This document shows, piece after piece, positions 9,173 to 18,017 of a stretch of 64,000 nt of DNA. The stretch covers positions 62,001 through 126,000 of the forward strand of contig JAFSEY010000004.1 of the NCBI GenBank assembly GCA_017435485.1. Direction: 5' to 3'. Below the pieces are notes generated by a model that saw only the letters and a list, made by a program, of their open reading frames with translations, did not search any database and was not told the DNA's origin. Every line of letters starts with the position of its first letter. Within the stretch, counting starts at the first letter, position 1. This stretch comes from Bacilli bacterium (lineage in GTDB: Bacteria > Bacillota_I > Bacilli_A > RF39 > UBA660). Position numbers and translations under genes: made by a program.

Positions 9173-10075
9173 ATGGATAAAAAAGTATATGATTTAATTA
9201 TTATTGGAATGGGTATTTCAGGTATTAGTGCTGCTATTTATGCCAAAAGAGCCAATTTAGATGTTTTAATTATTGATAAATCTATGCCAGGAGGACTATT
9301 AAATACAATTGAAAGTATTGATAATTTTCCAAGTTATACGAAAATTTCTGGCCCAGATTTAGCGATGAAATTAAAAGAACAATTAGATGCTTTAGAAGTA
9401 GAATGTAAATATGAAGAAGTAAGAGATTTAGTAGATAATAAGCAAACTAAAGAAGTTGTTACAAATAATGCAATTTATGTTACTAAATATGTTTTGATTG
9501 CGACGGGAAGAAGTCAAAGAACTTTGGGTTTACCAAATGAACAAGAGTTGCTTGGTAGAGGAATAAGTACTTGTGCTTTATGTGATGCAAACTTCTTTAA
9601 AGGAAAAGATATTGCTGTTGTTGGTGGAGGAAATAGTGCTTTACAAGAAGCGTTATACTTAGCAAAAATTGTTAATAAAATTTATTTAATTCATCGTAAA
9701 GATAAATTTACTGCTAATGCTTCTTTAATTGATAAAATAAATAATACAGAAAATATTGAAATCATATACAAAGCAAATATAACCGAATTAGTTAGTAAAG
9801 ATGAATGTTTAGAGGGAGTTATTTTAAACGATGGAACAAAGCTTGATGTAAGTGGATTGTTTGTTTATATCGGATTTACTCCTAAAACAAAGTTTATTGA
9901 TAATTTAGATATAACTAATGAAAGAGGTTATATTGTAGTTAATGAAAAAGGGGAAACTAAAGTTAGTGGCATCTATGCTTCTGGAGATATTGTTGATAAA
10001 AAAGTTTATCAATTAATTAATGCTGCTAGTGAGGGTGTACTAGCAACACTTGATATTATAGATAAATTAAAGTAA
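9173..10075 (+). CDS. trxB: Thioredoxin reductase (NADPH, FAD)
   Basis: Low-molecular-weight thioredoxin reductase moving electrons from NADPH through FAD and a disulfide to thioredoxin. The FAD-binding GxGxxG-like motif GMGISGISAA lies near residue 12, the redox-active CALC disulfide near 138 (ISTCALCDANFF), the NADPH-binding GGGNSALQEA near 158, and the C-terminal FAD segment SGIYASGDI near 270. Length (300) is a little short but complete. It follows lgt immediately, as in several Firmicutes. There is no terminator between it and the next small gene, which may be cotranscribed. Confidence 0.95.
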   Translation: MDKKVYDLIIIGMGISGISAAIYAKRANLDVLIIDKSMPGGLLNTIESIDNFPSYTKISGPDLAMKLKEQLDALEVECKYEEVRDLVDNKQTKEVVTNNAIYVTKYVLIATGRSQRTLGLPNEQELLGRGISTCALCDANFFKGKDIAVVGGGNSALQEALYLAKIVNKIYLIHRKDKFTANASLIDKINNTENIEIIYKANITELVSKDECLEGVILNDGTKLDVSGLFVYIGFTPKTKFIDNLDITNERGYIVVNEKGETKVSGIYASGDIVDKKVYQLINAASEGVLATLDIIDKLK

Positions 10076-10112
10076 AATATATTATATAAAATATTTATTG
10101 TTGGGGGATATT

Positions 10113-10667
10113 ATGGATTTATTTAGTATTTTAAAAAATCAGTATAAAGGAAAGATAGGAGATTGTCTTTTTGAAATAATTAATCCTATCACAGAAAATC
10201 ATGTGGCGATATTTGCATATATTGGTGATGATTTTATTCTTTCTTTTAATGATGTTGAGAGAAAAATCAAAATAAGAAATTATCAAGATTGGGTTGATGT
10301 TGAAGCAAAACTAAAAGATATTCAATGTAAAATAGATATTTCATTAAATATGGATGATTTTGCTAATGATGCAGCATTATATACTTTAAAATTTTACGAT
10401 GAAGAAAACAATTTAATAAAAATGATTGTTAGCGGTGGTTATACTTTTCCTTCAAGTGTGTTTGTAATTGAAGGAGATGTTTTAGCTAATTATGTAGCTT
10501 TTTATGGTGATGTTGAAAGTGAGTTTATTATCGAAGATTTTTTAGATGTATATCCCGAAGCTGCTAAATGTGAAAAAAGCTTAGAAGGCGGAAATTTACA
10601 ATATTTACCTGAATTAATAAAAAAAGTTTTAGCTAATGGAATGTCAAGAATAAGAAAAGATAATTAA
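10113..10667 (+). CDS. Hypothetical acidic protein, 184 aa
   Basis: Not recognised. The start is ATG 10113, five bases after GGGGGA (10103-10108); an in-frame TTG at 10098 would put the ribosome site inside the gene. The protein is acidic, soluble, and looks like alternating strand and helix with no catalytic motif I can identify. It lies 38 bases after trxB and ends at a terminator, so it probably closes the uvrA-lgt-trxB transcript. No function is proposed. Confidence 0.68.
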   Translation: MDLFSILKNQYKGKIGDCLFEIINPITENHVAIFAYIGDDFILSFNDVERKIKIRNYQDWVDVEAKLKDIQCKIDISLNMDDFANDAALYTLKFYDEENNLIKMIVSGGYTFPSSVFVIEGDVLANYVAFYGDVESEFIIEDFLDVYPEAAKCEKSLEGGNLQYLPELIKKVLANGMSRIRKDN

Positions 10668-10690
10668 GACTATTAAAAGTAGTCTTTTTT
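10666..10690 (+). terminator. Terminator closing the uvrA-lgt-trxB group
   Basis: A 7-bp stem, AAGACTA (10666-10672) and TAGTCTT (10680-10686), followed by T residues. Confidence 0.75.
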
Positions 10691-10744
10691 TAATATATAT
10701 GTTAAAATAAGGGCATAATTAATATAATTTAAGTAGGTGGATTT

Positions 10745-12145
10745 ATGAAATTTTTTAATACTTTAAGCAAATCTGTAGAAGAATTTATTCCTCATGATGG
10801 CAAGAATGTTTCTTTTTATACTTGTGGACCAACCGTATATCATGATCAACATATAGGTAATATGCGTAATTATATTGGGCACGATATCTTAGACAAAACT
10901 TTAAGATATTTAGGGTACAATGTAACTAGAATTATGAATATTACTGATGTGGGACATTTAACAGGAGACTCGGATACTGGCGAAGATAAGATGGTTAAAA
11001 GTGCTAAGGAAAAAAAGCAAACAGTTTTAGATATTGCTAAATTATATACTGAAGCATTTTTTAAGGATTTCGAACTTTTAAATAATCGTCGTCCTGATAT
11101 TGTATCTCCTGCTACTAATCATATTGATGATTATATTAAAATTATTAGTACTTTATTAGAAAAAGGCTATGCATATCAAAGTGGTGGTAATGTTTATTTT
11201 GATGTTAGTAAGTTAGATGATTATTATAAACTAACTAATCATAAAGAAGATGAGCTAGCTGTTGGAGTTAGAGACGGAGTTACGACTGATGATAGCAAGA
11301 GAAATCAAGCAGATTTTGCTTTATGGTTTACTAAATCAAAATTTGACGATCAAGAATTAAAATGGGAAAGTCCTTTTGGAATTGGTTATCCAGGATGGCA
11401 TATTGAATGTTCAGGAATAAGTATGCACTATGTTGGAGAATATTTAGATATCCATGGTGGTGGAGTAGATAATATATTTCCACATCATACTAACGAAATT
11501 GCTCAAAGTGAAGCTTACGTAGGTCATAAATGGTGTAATTATTGGTTTCATAATGAACACTTAATGGATGAATCCGGTAAGATGAGTAAAAGTAAAGGAG
11601 CTACATTAACTGTTTCTTTATTAAAAGAAAAAGGATATAATCCATTAGCGTTTAGATACATGTGTTTAACAAGTCATTATCGTAAGCAATTAGTGTTTTC
11701 TTATGAAGGACTAGATGTAGCTGCATCTGCCTATCAAAAATTGAAATCAAGAATAGCTAATTTAAAAAGTGATGGAGAAATAGACAAAGATAAGTTTAAT
11801 ATATATGTTGATAAGTTTAAAGAAATATTAGCAAATGATTTAAATACTGCTAATACTTTAACTTTAATATATGATTTATTAAAAGATGATGAAGTAAATG
11901 ATCTAACTAAGAAAACTATTATTGAAGATTTTGATAAAGTCTTATCGTTAGATTTATTAAAACAAGAAGTTAAAGAAATTGATGAAGAACTAATTACATA
12001 TATAAATGAAATGATTGAAAAAAGAAAAGAAGCTAAGTTAAATAAAGACTATGCTTTAGCAGATCAAATTAGAAATGAATTATTAGAAAAAAATATTATT
12101 TTAAAAGATACTCGAGAAGGAACTACTTTTGAACTAGGAGAATAA
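10745..12145 (+). CDS. cysS: Cysteinyl-tRNA synthetase
   Basis: Class I synthetase that charges tRNA-Cys; the cognate tRNA-Cys gene lies at 17.8 kb. The 466 residues are normal. The signature HIGH appears as HIGN (residues 36-39) after YTCGPTVY, whose Cys27 is a zinc ligand. The other expected ligands are in WHIECSG and in FPHHTNE. KMSKS lies near residue 279. The C-terminal helical anticodon-binding region is complete. The ribosome site AGGTGG precedes the ATG, and an extended -10 motif TGTTAAAAT is at 10700-10708. I see no T-box leader. In Bacillus cysS is followed by mrnC and rlmB; here rlmB is 42 kb away. Confidence 0.97.
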   Translation: MKFFNTLSKSVEEFIPHDGKNVSFYTCGPTVYHDQHIGNMRNYIGHDILDKTLRYLGYNVTRIMNITDVGHLTGDSDTGEDKMVKSAKEKKQTVLDIAKLYTEAFFKDFELLNNRRPDIVSPATNHIDDYIKIISTLLEKGYAYQSGGNVYFDVSKLDDYYKLTNHKEDELAVGVRDGVTTDDSKRNQADFALWFTKSKFDDQELKWESPFGIGYPGWHIECSGISMHYVGEYLDIHGGGVDNIFPHHTNEIAQSEAYVGHKWCNYWFHNEHLMDESGKMSKSKGATLTVSLLKEKGYNPLAFRYMCLTSHYRKQLVFSYEGLDVAASAYQKLKSRIANLKSDGEIDKDKFNIYVDKFKEILANDLNTANTLTLIYDLLKDDEVNDLTKKTIIEDFDKVLSLDLLKQEVKEIDEELITYINEMIEKRKEAKLNKDYALADQIRNELLEKNIILKDTREGTTFELGE

Positions 12146-12146
12146 G

Positions 12147-12809
12147 ATGGATAAATATTTATTAATTACTTTAATAATTGTTCTTGGGTTTGCATTATAT
12201 AAATTAATTGCTTTGTATAATAAATATAAAAATATAAGTTGTAATGATAATTTAACTGGTTATGATGTCGCAAGAAAGATTTTAGATAAAAACAAGCTGG
12301 AAGATCTTTATATAGTTGAGACAAAAGGGATTTTTAATGATCACTTTGATTTCAAACAAAAGGTGGTCAGACTTTCTTCGCAGGTTTATCATGATACAAG
12401 TATATATTCGTATGTAATAGCTTCGTTTATAGCAATGCAAGCAGTTTTACAAAAAGAAAATAATCAAAGTTATATGGTTAAAAAAGAGATAGAACCAATT
12501 TATAAAATACTTCTAGTATTTAGTTATCTTTTAATGATAGTTGGTCTTTTATTAGGAATGAATGGTTTATTACTTGGAACAGTCTTTTTAACTATTTGTT
12601 TGTTATATCATATTATTTTCTTAAATGTTAATACTGAAATAAAAAATAGTTTAGAAGAAGAACTTATGAAATTAAAAATTGTAAAAAAGTCTAATGAAGA
12701 AGAGTTAAAAGAATGTTTGGAGATAATTAATTATTATGATATTGCTGGATTGATTTTATATATTAAAGTTGTAATAGATTTTATTGTTGAAAAATTAAAA
12801 AAGATATAG
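12147..12809 (+). CDS. YugP-like membrane protein with destroyed metalloprotease motif
   Basis: A 220-residue membrane protein that follows the layout of the YugP family (Zn_peptidase_2): an N-terminal membrane helix (4-23), the conserved block LTGYDVARKILDKN (36-49), then FDFKQKVVRLSSQVYHD (67-83), and two hydrophobic helices after residue 120. In YugP the next segment is V-A-A-H-E-A-G-H-A; here residues 90-99 are VIASFIAMQA, so both zinc-binding histidines and the catalytic glutamate are replaced (F94, I95, Q98). It is therefore unlikely to be a protease. It starts one base after the cysS stop, so it is translated with cysS. The fold assignment is by motif pattern only. Confidence 0.75.
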   Translation: MDKYLLITLIIVLGFALYKLIALYNKYKNISCNDNLTGYDVARKILDKNKLEDLYIVETKGIFNDHFDFKQKVVRLSSQVYHDTSIYSYVIASFIAMQAVLQKENNQSYMVKKEIEPIYKILLVFSYLLMIVGLLLGMNGLLLGTVFLTICLLYHIIFLNVNTEIKNSLEEELMKLKIVKKSNEEELKECLEIINYYDIAGLILYIKVVIDFIVEKLKKI

Positions 12810-12832
12810 TTCATTGTAAAACTATATCTTTT
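12799..12832. terminator. Bidirectional terminator
   Basis: A 12-bp stem (arms 12799-12810 and 12821-12832) with an A run before and T residues after, between convergent genes. Confidence 0.85.
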
Positions 12833-14087
12833 AATTTCTCTTAGGTGGAGTTTCGCCATACATTAGGTCTGCATCAAATATTCCTACTACTTGGGAGTTT
12901 TTATGTTTGTTAAATTCTATGAAGATAAATAGGTTTGGGTCAAAAATATCTTTTTTAAAAGCTTCTTCAATAAGATTTTTTAGATTTTTTTGAAATTGTT
13001 TTATATCTTCTGGGACGTTTTGGTTGTGTTGTAAGTCTCGTAGTTTATATTGTTTTATTACTGGGGCAGGATCTATGCCTTTGGCATTTGCTATCGTTAT
13101 AAAACTTTTTAACGTTAAATCTTCTTTATGACCTTTTTTAGTTTCGTTATATAAAATATCAGCAGGTTCTAGTTTTATGTTAAATATTATATTTAAACCT
13201 TTTTCTTTAATTATTTGTTCAAAAATATCGTAAGTATCATAAAATTTATCATCAATTTCAAAAATAGATTTATGTGATTCGGAATATTGATAACAATATT
13301 CTTCGATACAAAACCTTTTTTGCATATTTACCTTTTTTATATAATTCTGCCAATTGTTTTTGATTTTTTCAATATTATTTTTTAAAAATTTGAAAAAACC
13401 AGTTGGTATTTTAGGCGTAATATAATCTGCTAAGCGACTATCTTTTTTTCTAATAGTTTCTAATAAGAAACTATTGGGGTTACTTATTGCCTCGTAACTT
13501 TTATAATGTTTATGAAATAAATTTTCTAATTCTTCATTATTGTTGTTAGGACATAAAATATCTAATACCATTTTTTTAGCAATATAAGTTAAAATTGTTG
13601 GGTTTTCTCGATAGTCTTTTCGAACTAGAAAAAAACCATATCCATAATTAGGCTCGTTTTTTTGTTCTTTTGCTTTGGTAATTTCGACAATTTCTCTTTG
13701 ATAGTATGCTTCAGCTCTTAGTCCAAATTTAATTATTATTTCATTATCGTAATAATTTCTTAAGGATTCAAAAATTAAAATAGAAATTTCAAAATCATTT
13801 TTTCCGTTTTGTTCGGTTTCTAAATAATTAGTTGCTACTGTATAAATAAAGTTTTGATCATCTTTAAAACTTTCTATTAGAAGTTTAATTGTTTTATAAT
13901 CACTTTTAATAATATCAAGAAAATAATTTTCATAATAGTTTTTAGCTTCAGATAAATCTTTTTTTACATTAATAACATAATTTAAAAAATTATAAATAAA
14001 CTCATGATTATTTTCAGCTTCATCAATATTAAAACCAACATCATCGCCATTGTAATAGGCTTCAAAATCTTTTGTAGTATATTCCAT
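12831..14087 (-). CDS. Hypothetical protein, 418 aa
   Basis: Not recognised. It is soluble, highly charged and helix-rich, without a signal peptide. The N-terminal half shows regularly spaced helices that could be a degenerate alpha-solenoid. The C-terminal part (about 300-418) includes more strand-forming segments, such as NLFIFIEFNKH and VVGIFDADLMYGETPP, and may be a separate domain. An AAGGTGAT ribosome site precedes the ATG. It is divergent from the amidase at 14197 with about 110 bases between, and has its own terminator. No function is proposed. Confidence 0.7.
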   Translation of the reverse strand: MEYTTKDFEAYYNGDDVGFNIDEAENNHEFIYNFLNYVINVKKDLSEAKNYYENYFLDIIKSDYKTIKLLIESFKDDQNFIYTVATNYLETEQNGKNDFEISILIFESLRNYYDNEIIIKFGLRAEAYYQREIVEITKAKEQKNEPNYGYGFFLVRKDYRENPTILTYIAKKMVLDILCPNNNNEELENLFHKHYKSYEAISNPNSFLLETIRKKDSRLADYITPKIPTGFFKFLKNNIEKIKNNWQNYIKKVNMQKRFCIEEYCYQYSESHKSIFEIDDKFYDTYDIFEQIIKEKGLNIIFNIKLEPADILYNETKKGHKEDLTLKSFITIANAKGIDPAPVIKQYKLRDLQHNQNVPEDIKQFQKNLKNLIEEAFKKDIFDPNLFIFIEFNKHKNSQVVGIFDADLMYGETPPKRN

Positions 14088-14196
14088 ATTATCACCTTAT
14101 TAATTATTGTATCATAATTGTGTTGTAATTTGTAAAATCTGTGAATGTTAGTTATTTTTTATGTAAAGCTATGATATACTAATTATGGTGGTTTAG

Positions 14197-15489
14197 ATGA
14201 GTAATAAATATGACTTTTATCAAAAACAAGAAGTTGATGTAACTTTTGAAAAAAGATTGTTACCTGAAGGCTTTCCTAATCGAAGTGGGGAAAAACAAGT
14301 ACCAGAATATATTGTAATTCATGAAGTTTCTTTAGGTCTTGGCAAAAGTCCACGTCGTTTTAATATGGATCGTTATTTAAAAAAGATATTTTTAGATGGT
14401 TTTAAAGGAAGTACTATAGGTTATCATTTTTTAGTGGGTGATGAAAAAATATATCAGTATTTATTAGAAGATGAAGTAACTCATCATACTGGAACTAAAG
14501 AAGGAAATAGAAATAGTATAGGTGTTGAAAGATTGATTTGTGAAGGCATTAATCATGAAAGCGCTTTATTTAATCAAGCTAAATTAATTGCAACATTAAT
14601 GGTAAAATATAATATACCTTTGGATCATGTCGTAACTCATAGAGCGATGCAAAAAGACATATATAACCCGGCCTTTAAGAACTATAAACTTCAAATGACT
14701 GGAGGAAATGATCATCTTAAAATAAGTAAAGAGTCCTTTGTAATAGAAGTTAGTTACTTATTTGAGCTTTATTCAAATCTGTTAAATGATTTTCCTGAAG
14801 TATTTGCGAAGGATGAAAAAGGCAATTACAAGACACAATTAATTAAAGCCTTTAATAATTGGAGTGCTGATTTTAATAATACAATAACTAATTTTGATGG
14901 ATTAAACGACAAACAAAAATTATTTCATTTAAATAATGTAATTAATTTTAGATGTTTATTAAATAGGTTATATAATGGTAAAAAGAAAATACCAGTAGAA
15001 CCATATAGGAAAAATATAGATGGGATTTTATTCGAAGAAGTCCTTGATATTAAAAGTTGTCCTAATAGATTGTTAGCAGGTCAACGAGGTGGGCTAGAAA
15101 AATTTAAAAGGCAGATACAACATTGTTTAAATAATGGCTGGTTGATTGAAGAAGTTTTAAATGGTAGTAAAGATGTAGAAGAAAATAATATTATGGATGT
15201 TAAACCTTCTGATAGAACTTTAAAAGAAGTTTTATCGCTGCCAAAAGTTGATGAAGCTTTAAAGACTCCTTCATTTGATAGAGAAACGCCTTTTGCTAAG
15301 CTAGTAACAATGTGTTTAATGGATTATGATGAAAATAATATAAATGAGATTTTAAAACCAGCTGAAGTAGTTGGGTTAGTAGAAAGTGGTTATGTAGTTC
15401 CAACTGAAGAAGAATGGGCAAAATTTGTAGCTATTTATAATCGAATAGGAGATATTTTAGATAAACCTTTAGGAATAACAAGAAAATAA
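14197..15489 (+). CDS. PGRP/Amidase_2-type N-acetylmuramoyl-L-alanine amidase
   Basis: Predicted zinc amidase that cuts between muramic acid and the stem peptide. The Amidase_2 domain covers about residues 36-165: strand with zinc ligand His42 (YIVIHEVS), TIGYHFLV, HHTGTKEGNRNSIGVE, and the late histidine His148 (VVTHRAMQ). The usual third ligand (Cys or Asp in the HRxxxxKxCP region) is not evident; the segment reads KDIYNP. The remaining 260 residues are an unrecognised helical region. There is no signal peptide or membrane helix, so export would need another route, or it acts inside. A GGTGG ribosome site precedes the start. It is followed after 22 bases by an unknown gene that is probably cotranscribed. 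Confidence 0.85.
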   Translation: MSNKYDFYQKQEVDVTFEKRLLPEGFPNRSGEKQVPEYIVIHEVSLGLGKSPRRFNMDRYLKKIFLDGFKGSTIGYHFLVGDEKIYQYLLEDEVTHHTGTKEGNRNSIGVERLICEGINHESALFNQAKLIATLMVKYNIPLDHVVTHRAMQKDIYNPAFKNYKLQMTGGNDHLKISKESFVIEVSYLFELYSNLLNDFPEVFAKDEKGNYKTQLIKAFNNWSADFNNTITNFDGLNDKQKLFHLNNVINFRCLLNRLYNGKKKIPVEPYRKNIDGILFEEVLDIKSCPNRLLAGQRGGLEKFKRQIQHCLNNGWLIEEVLNGSKDVEENNIMDVKPSDRTLKEVLSLPKVDEALKTPSFDRETPFAKLVTMCLMDYDENNINEILKPAEVVGLVESGYVVPTEEEWAKFVAIYNRIGDILDKPLGITRK

Positions 15490-15511
15490 TATAATAAAAA
15501 AGAGTGGTAAC

Positions 15512-16636
15512 ATGACTTATATAAAAATAGATGGATTAATTAAACCAGCTGATCCAAATAAAATTGAAGAATTGTTTAAAAGTATATTGGACTTTTGTCA
15601 AATCAATAATAAAGATTTGACAGAAGGATTAGTATATGACTTTTTACGTTTTTATGGTCTTGAATCAATTGATAAAAAAAACAATATTCCAAAAGATATA
15701 AGTTTCATGTTTGAAAAATGGACTAAGAAAGTTAATAGTAAACTATTTGGCAAAAAAAATATTTATCATTATCTTTTTCCTAATAGGGATTTTTGGGGTT
15801 TTAAAAGTCGTAAAGAGGATAGTTCTAATAAAGAATGGTTTAAAATATATGTGGCTGTTGATTCTAATCATATATATAAAAGTGTTAATTCATTAATTGA
15901 TTTTTTGAATAGCCAAACTGAATTTGTTTATGATATGAAAGTTGCTAAGAAAATGCGTAGTGACAATATTGTTATAAGAGTAAAGAATGAAAATCATGTA
16001 CAAGGTATCTTAGATTTTATTAAGGCAAATTTAACTATTCAGAAAGGATTAAATGCACAAAATCCTTTAATGCCTAACATTAATGGGATAGGACTAATTA
16101 ATGATTTGGGTGGCAGTTATAATGATTTTATAGCTGGGATAGTTTGTGATTTTTTAAAACAGAATGATGATCTTAGTTATGAATCATTTGTTAATTATTT
16201 AAAAAAAGTACCTCCTCACTGGCAATATCTTAATGTCATGGAAAATTACTTTGGTTATAAAAATGAATATAAAAAAGAAGAAAAGATTGAAATGAAAAAC
16301 AATTATGTTGATAATTTAATATCAAAAGTAGAGGCTTTATTTCAAGCTTCTTATAAAACATTAGTTAAATATGAAAAAGAAGGTAATCTAGTAGGAGTTA
16401 ATCAGTTAAAAGCCGCTTTAATGTATCTTTTGAAACAATGTGATTATAATTATTTTACAAACGATGATAACATAAGAACAATTTTACAACAAAGTGTATT
16501 ACCAACAGAGTTGATTTCTGTAATTAAAATGTCTATTAATACACCAATTGATGATATTGAATTACTTATAAATACTTATGTTAATAATATTTATGAATAT
16601 TATAAAAAAAATTCTAATTTAAATAAGTTAGATTAG
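15512..16636 (+). CDS. Hypothetical protein, 374 aa
   Basis: Not recognised. It is soluble, without a signal peptide. A block near 88-115 (HYLFPNRDFWGFKSRK) is rich in aromatic and basic residues, and residues 270-374 are predicted mostly helical. It follows the amidase by 22 bases in the same direction with no terminator between, so the two are probably an operon and may be functionally paired. Its last bases overlap tail-to-tail with the nucleotidyltransferase gene on the other strand (16633-16636). No function is proposed. Confidence 0.68.
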   Translation: MTYIKIDGLIKPADPNKIEELFKSILDFCQINNKDLTEGLVYDFLRFYGLESIDKKNNIPKDISFMFEKWTKKVNSKLFGKKNIYHYLFPNRDFWGFKSRKEDSSNKEWFKIYVAVDSNHIYKSVNSLIDFLNSQTEFVYDMKVAKKMRSDNIVIRVKNENHVQGILDFIKANLTIQKGLNAQNPLMPNINGIGLINDLGGSYNDFIAGIVCDFLKQNDDLSYESFVNYLKKVPPHWQYLNVMENYFGYKNEYKKEEKIEMKNNYVDNLISKVEALFQASYKTLVKYEKEGNLVGVNQLKAALMYLLKQCDYNYFTNDDNIRTILQQSVLPTELISVIKMSINTPIDDIELLINTYVNNIYEYYKKNSNLNKLD

Positions 16637-17277
16637 TTTACGGAAATAGTTTTTATTTTTCTATGTTTGCTTAATCCTGAAAGGTTATTAAGAATATCTT
16701 CGTTGATATGATTTTCTAATTTTTGAATATCAAACAAATCTTTTTTGCGGTTCATAATTTTTTTGTTTTTATATATTAGTTCTTTTCGGACTGACTTTAG
16801 ATTAATTCCACAATAATTTTTGGGTTCATTGTTATATTGAAAGTAAAAATATTTTATTGGAAGTGTTCTTTCTAATTTCTTTATTTCATTATTTTCTTTA
16901 AAATAGTCAATTATTGTGTAATCTTGGCGATTTTTTCTAAATAGAAAAAATCCTATATGAAAATTGTTGTATTTATAGTTTGCTATTACTTCATGTTCAC
17001 CGTCTGGATATCCATAATGGTTTAAAACTTTATTGTTTTTTAGTCTATTATCATAAAAAATATAATCAGTATTTTCAAATACTTTTGACAACTTATTAAC
17101 ACTTTTTTCTTCAATAAGAATATCTAAATCTTCATGAATTCTTTCTAAGGGAATATTGGCGTCAATGTAGGCGCCAATTGCTCCAACAATGTAATAATTA
17201 ATTTTTAGTTCATTTAGTTTTTGGCATGTAAATATAATTGCATCATTAATAAATTTTAAATTTAAATCTTTTTCCAT
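16633..17277 (-). CDS. Nucleotidyltransferase-fold protein (LinB/AbiEii-like outline)
   Basis: A 214-residue protein with the landmarks of the DNA polymerase beta-like nucleotidyltransferase superfamily: the strand-turn YYIVGAIGAYID near residues 28-39, then IHEDLDILI near 47-55, whose E-D-x-D pair would bind metal. A later segment with FHIGFFLFRK could supply the third acidic-strand region. Such stand-alone proteins include lincosamide nucleotidyltransferases and the AbiEii antitoxin-system toxin; no AbiEi-like partner is visible here. It overlaps convergently with the preceding gene. The fold is moderately sure; substrate unknown. Confidence 0.7.
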   Translation of the reverse strand: MEKDLNLKFINDAIIFTCQKLNELKINYYIVGAIGAYIDANIPLERIHEDLDILIEEKSVNKLSKVFENTDYIFYDNRLKNNKVLNHYGYPDGEHEVIANYKYNNFHIGFFLFRKNRQDYTIIDYFKENNEIKKLERTLPIKYFYFQYNNEPKNYCGINLKSVRKELIYKNKKIMNRKKDLFDIQKLENHINEDILNNLSGLSKHRKIKTISVN

Positions 17278-17316
17278 TTTTATTTTCCCCTTTTATAAAT
17301 TTCATATTTTTTTAAT

Positions 17317-17727
17317 TTATACACAATATTTTTTGAATTGTTTTTCTATTTTTGTTTTATATTCAAAATGTTTTCTGTTTTGTAAGTTTGTTAAAACAGT
17401 ATTTTTTAACTCATCTAGCCCAATTATTTTTAAATCATTTTCTAATTGTTTTTCTATATTCGGCCATCTTTCGTCATTTGTACTAAATGATTTATATTTA
17501 TTTTTATAAGATCCATAATATATTTTATAATTCCATATTATATTGGTATATTCTACAATTATTAGTATTTTTTCTTTGGCGCTTATTAACTTTAATCCAT
17601 ATTTTTTTTCTTGTTCTTTTATAAAGTCAGAAAAACTTTCTTTATCCCAGGCGGTTATTCCCGCACTTTGATTAATTCTATCTAATGTAAAAATAGTAGT
17701 CACATATCTTGTTTTTTTATTATTCAT
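17317..17727 (-). CDS. Hypothetical protein, 136 aa
   Basis: Not recognised. I chose ATG at 17727 because GGTGA lies just upstream of it; an in-frame GTG at 17745 would swallow that ribosome site. It is a small basic soluble protein; residues such as YKIYYGSYKNKYKSF suggest a beta-rich middle. It is probably cotranscribed with the nucleotidyltransferase gene 40 bases downstream on the same strand. No function is proposed. Confidence 0.6.
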   Translation of the reverse strand: MNNKKTRYVTTIFTLDRINQSAGITAWDKESFSDFIKEQEKKYGLKLISAKEKILIIVEYTNIIWNYKIYYGSYKNKYKSFSTNDERWPNIEKQLENDLKIIGLDELKNTVLTNLQNRKHFEYKTKIEKQFKKYCV

Positions 17728-17750
17728 ATATTCACCAACTAACACTTTTT

Positions 17751-17788
17751 ATAAAAAACAAACCATTGCAGTTTCTGACAATGGTTTG
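17751..17788 (-). terminator. Terminator of tRNA-Cys
   Basis: A perfect 10-bp stem, CAAACCATTG (17759-17768) and CAATGGTTTG (17779-17788); on the minus strand it is followed by a T run. Confidence 0.88.
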
Positions 17789-17825
17789 AATTTATAACTA
17801 CAACATTTTGTAGGTATTTTTAATT

Positions 17826-17899
17826 TGGAGGAGCCTACCAGATTCGAACTGGTGCTCAGGGAGTTGCAGTCCCACGCCTTACCACTTGGCTAAAGCTCC
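17826..17899 (-). tRNA. tRNA-Cys (anticodon GCA)
   Basis: 74 bases including an encoded CCA. The acceptor stem GGAGCTT pairs with AGGCTCC (one G-U), the D-arm is GCC/GGC, the anticodon loop is CTGCAAC with GCA, and the T-arm is ACCAG/CTGGT. The discriminator is U, as required for tRNA-Cys. The outermost anticodon-stem pair is a T-T mismatch. Confidence 0.95.
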
Positions 17900-17911
17900 A
17901 AGACAAGTACT

Positions 17912-17940
17912 ATTTTATTATAAATCTTTCATAAAGTCAA
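17912..17940 (-). promoter_or_regulatory. Promoter of tRNA-Cys
   Basis: On the minus strand, -35 TTGACT (17940-17935), a 17-bp spacer and -10 TAAAAT (17917-17912), about 13 bases before the tRNA 5' end. Confidence 0.65.
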
Positions 17941-18017
17941 ATTAATTTAACTTTCAATATATTATATTAAAATTATTTTTAAAATATGCTATACTTACAT
18001 AGGAAAGTAAGGTAGTT

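Noticed and set aside
10690-10744. T-box riboswitch ahead of cysS, or ahead of asnB
   Set aside because: The gaps before both genes are short, without the specifier stem or the T-box consensus; only a promoter and ribosome site fit.
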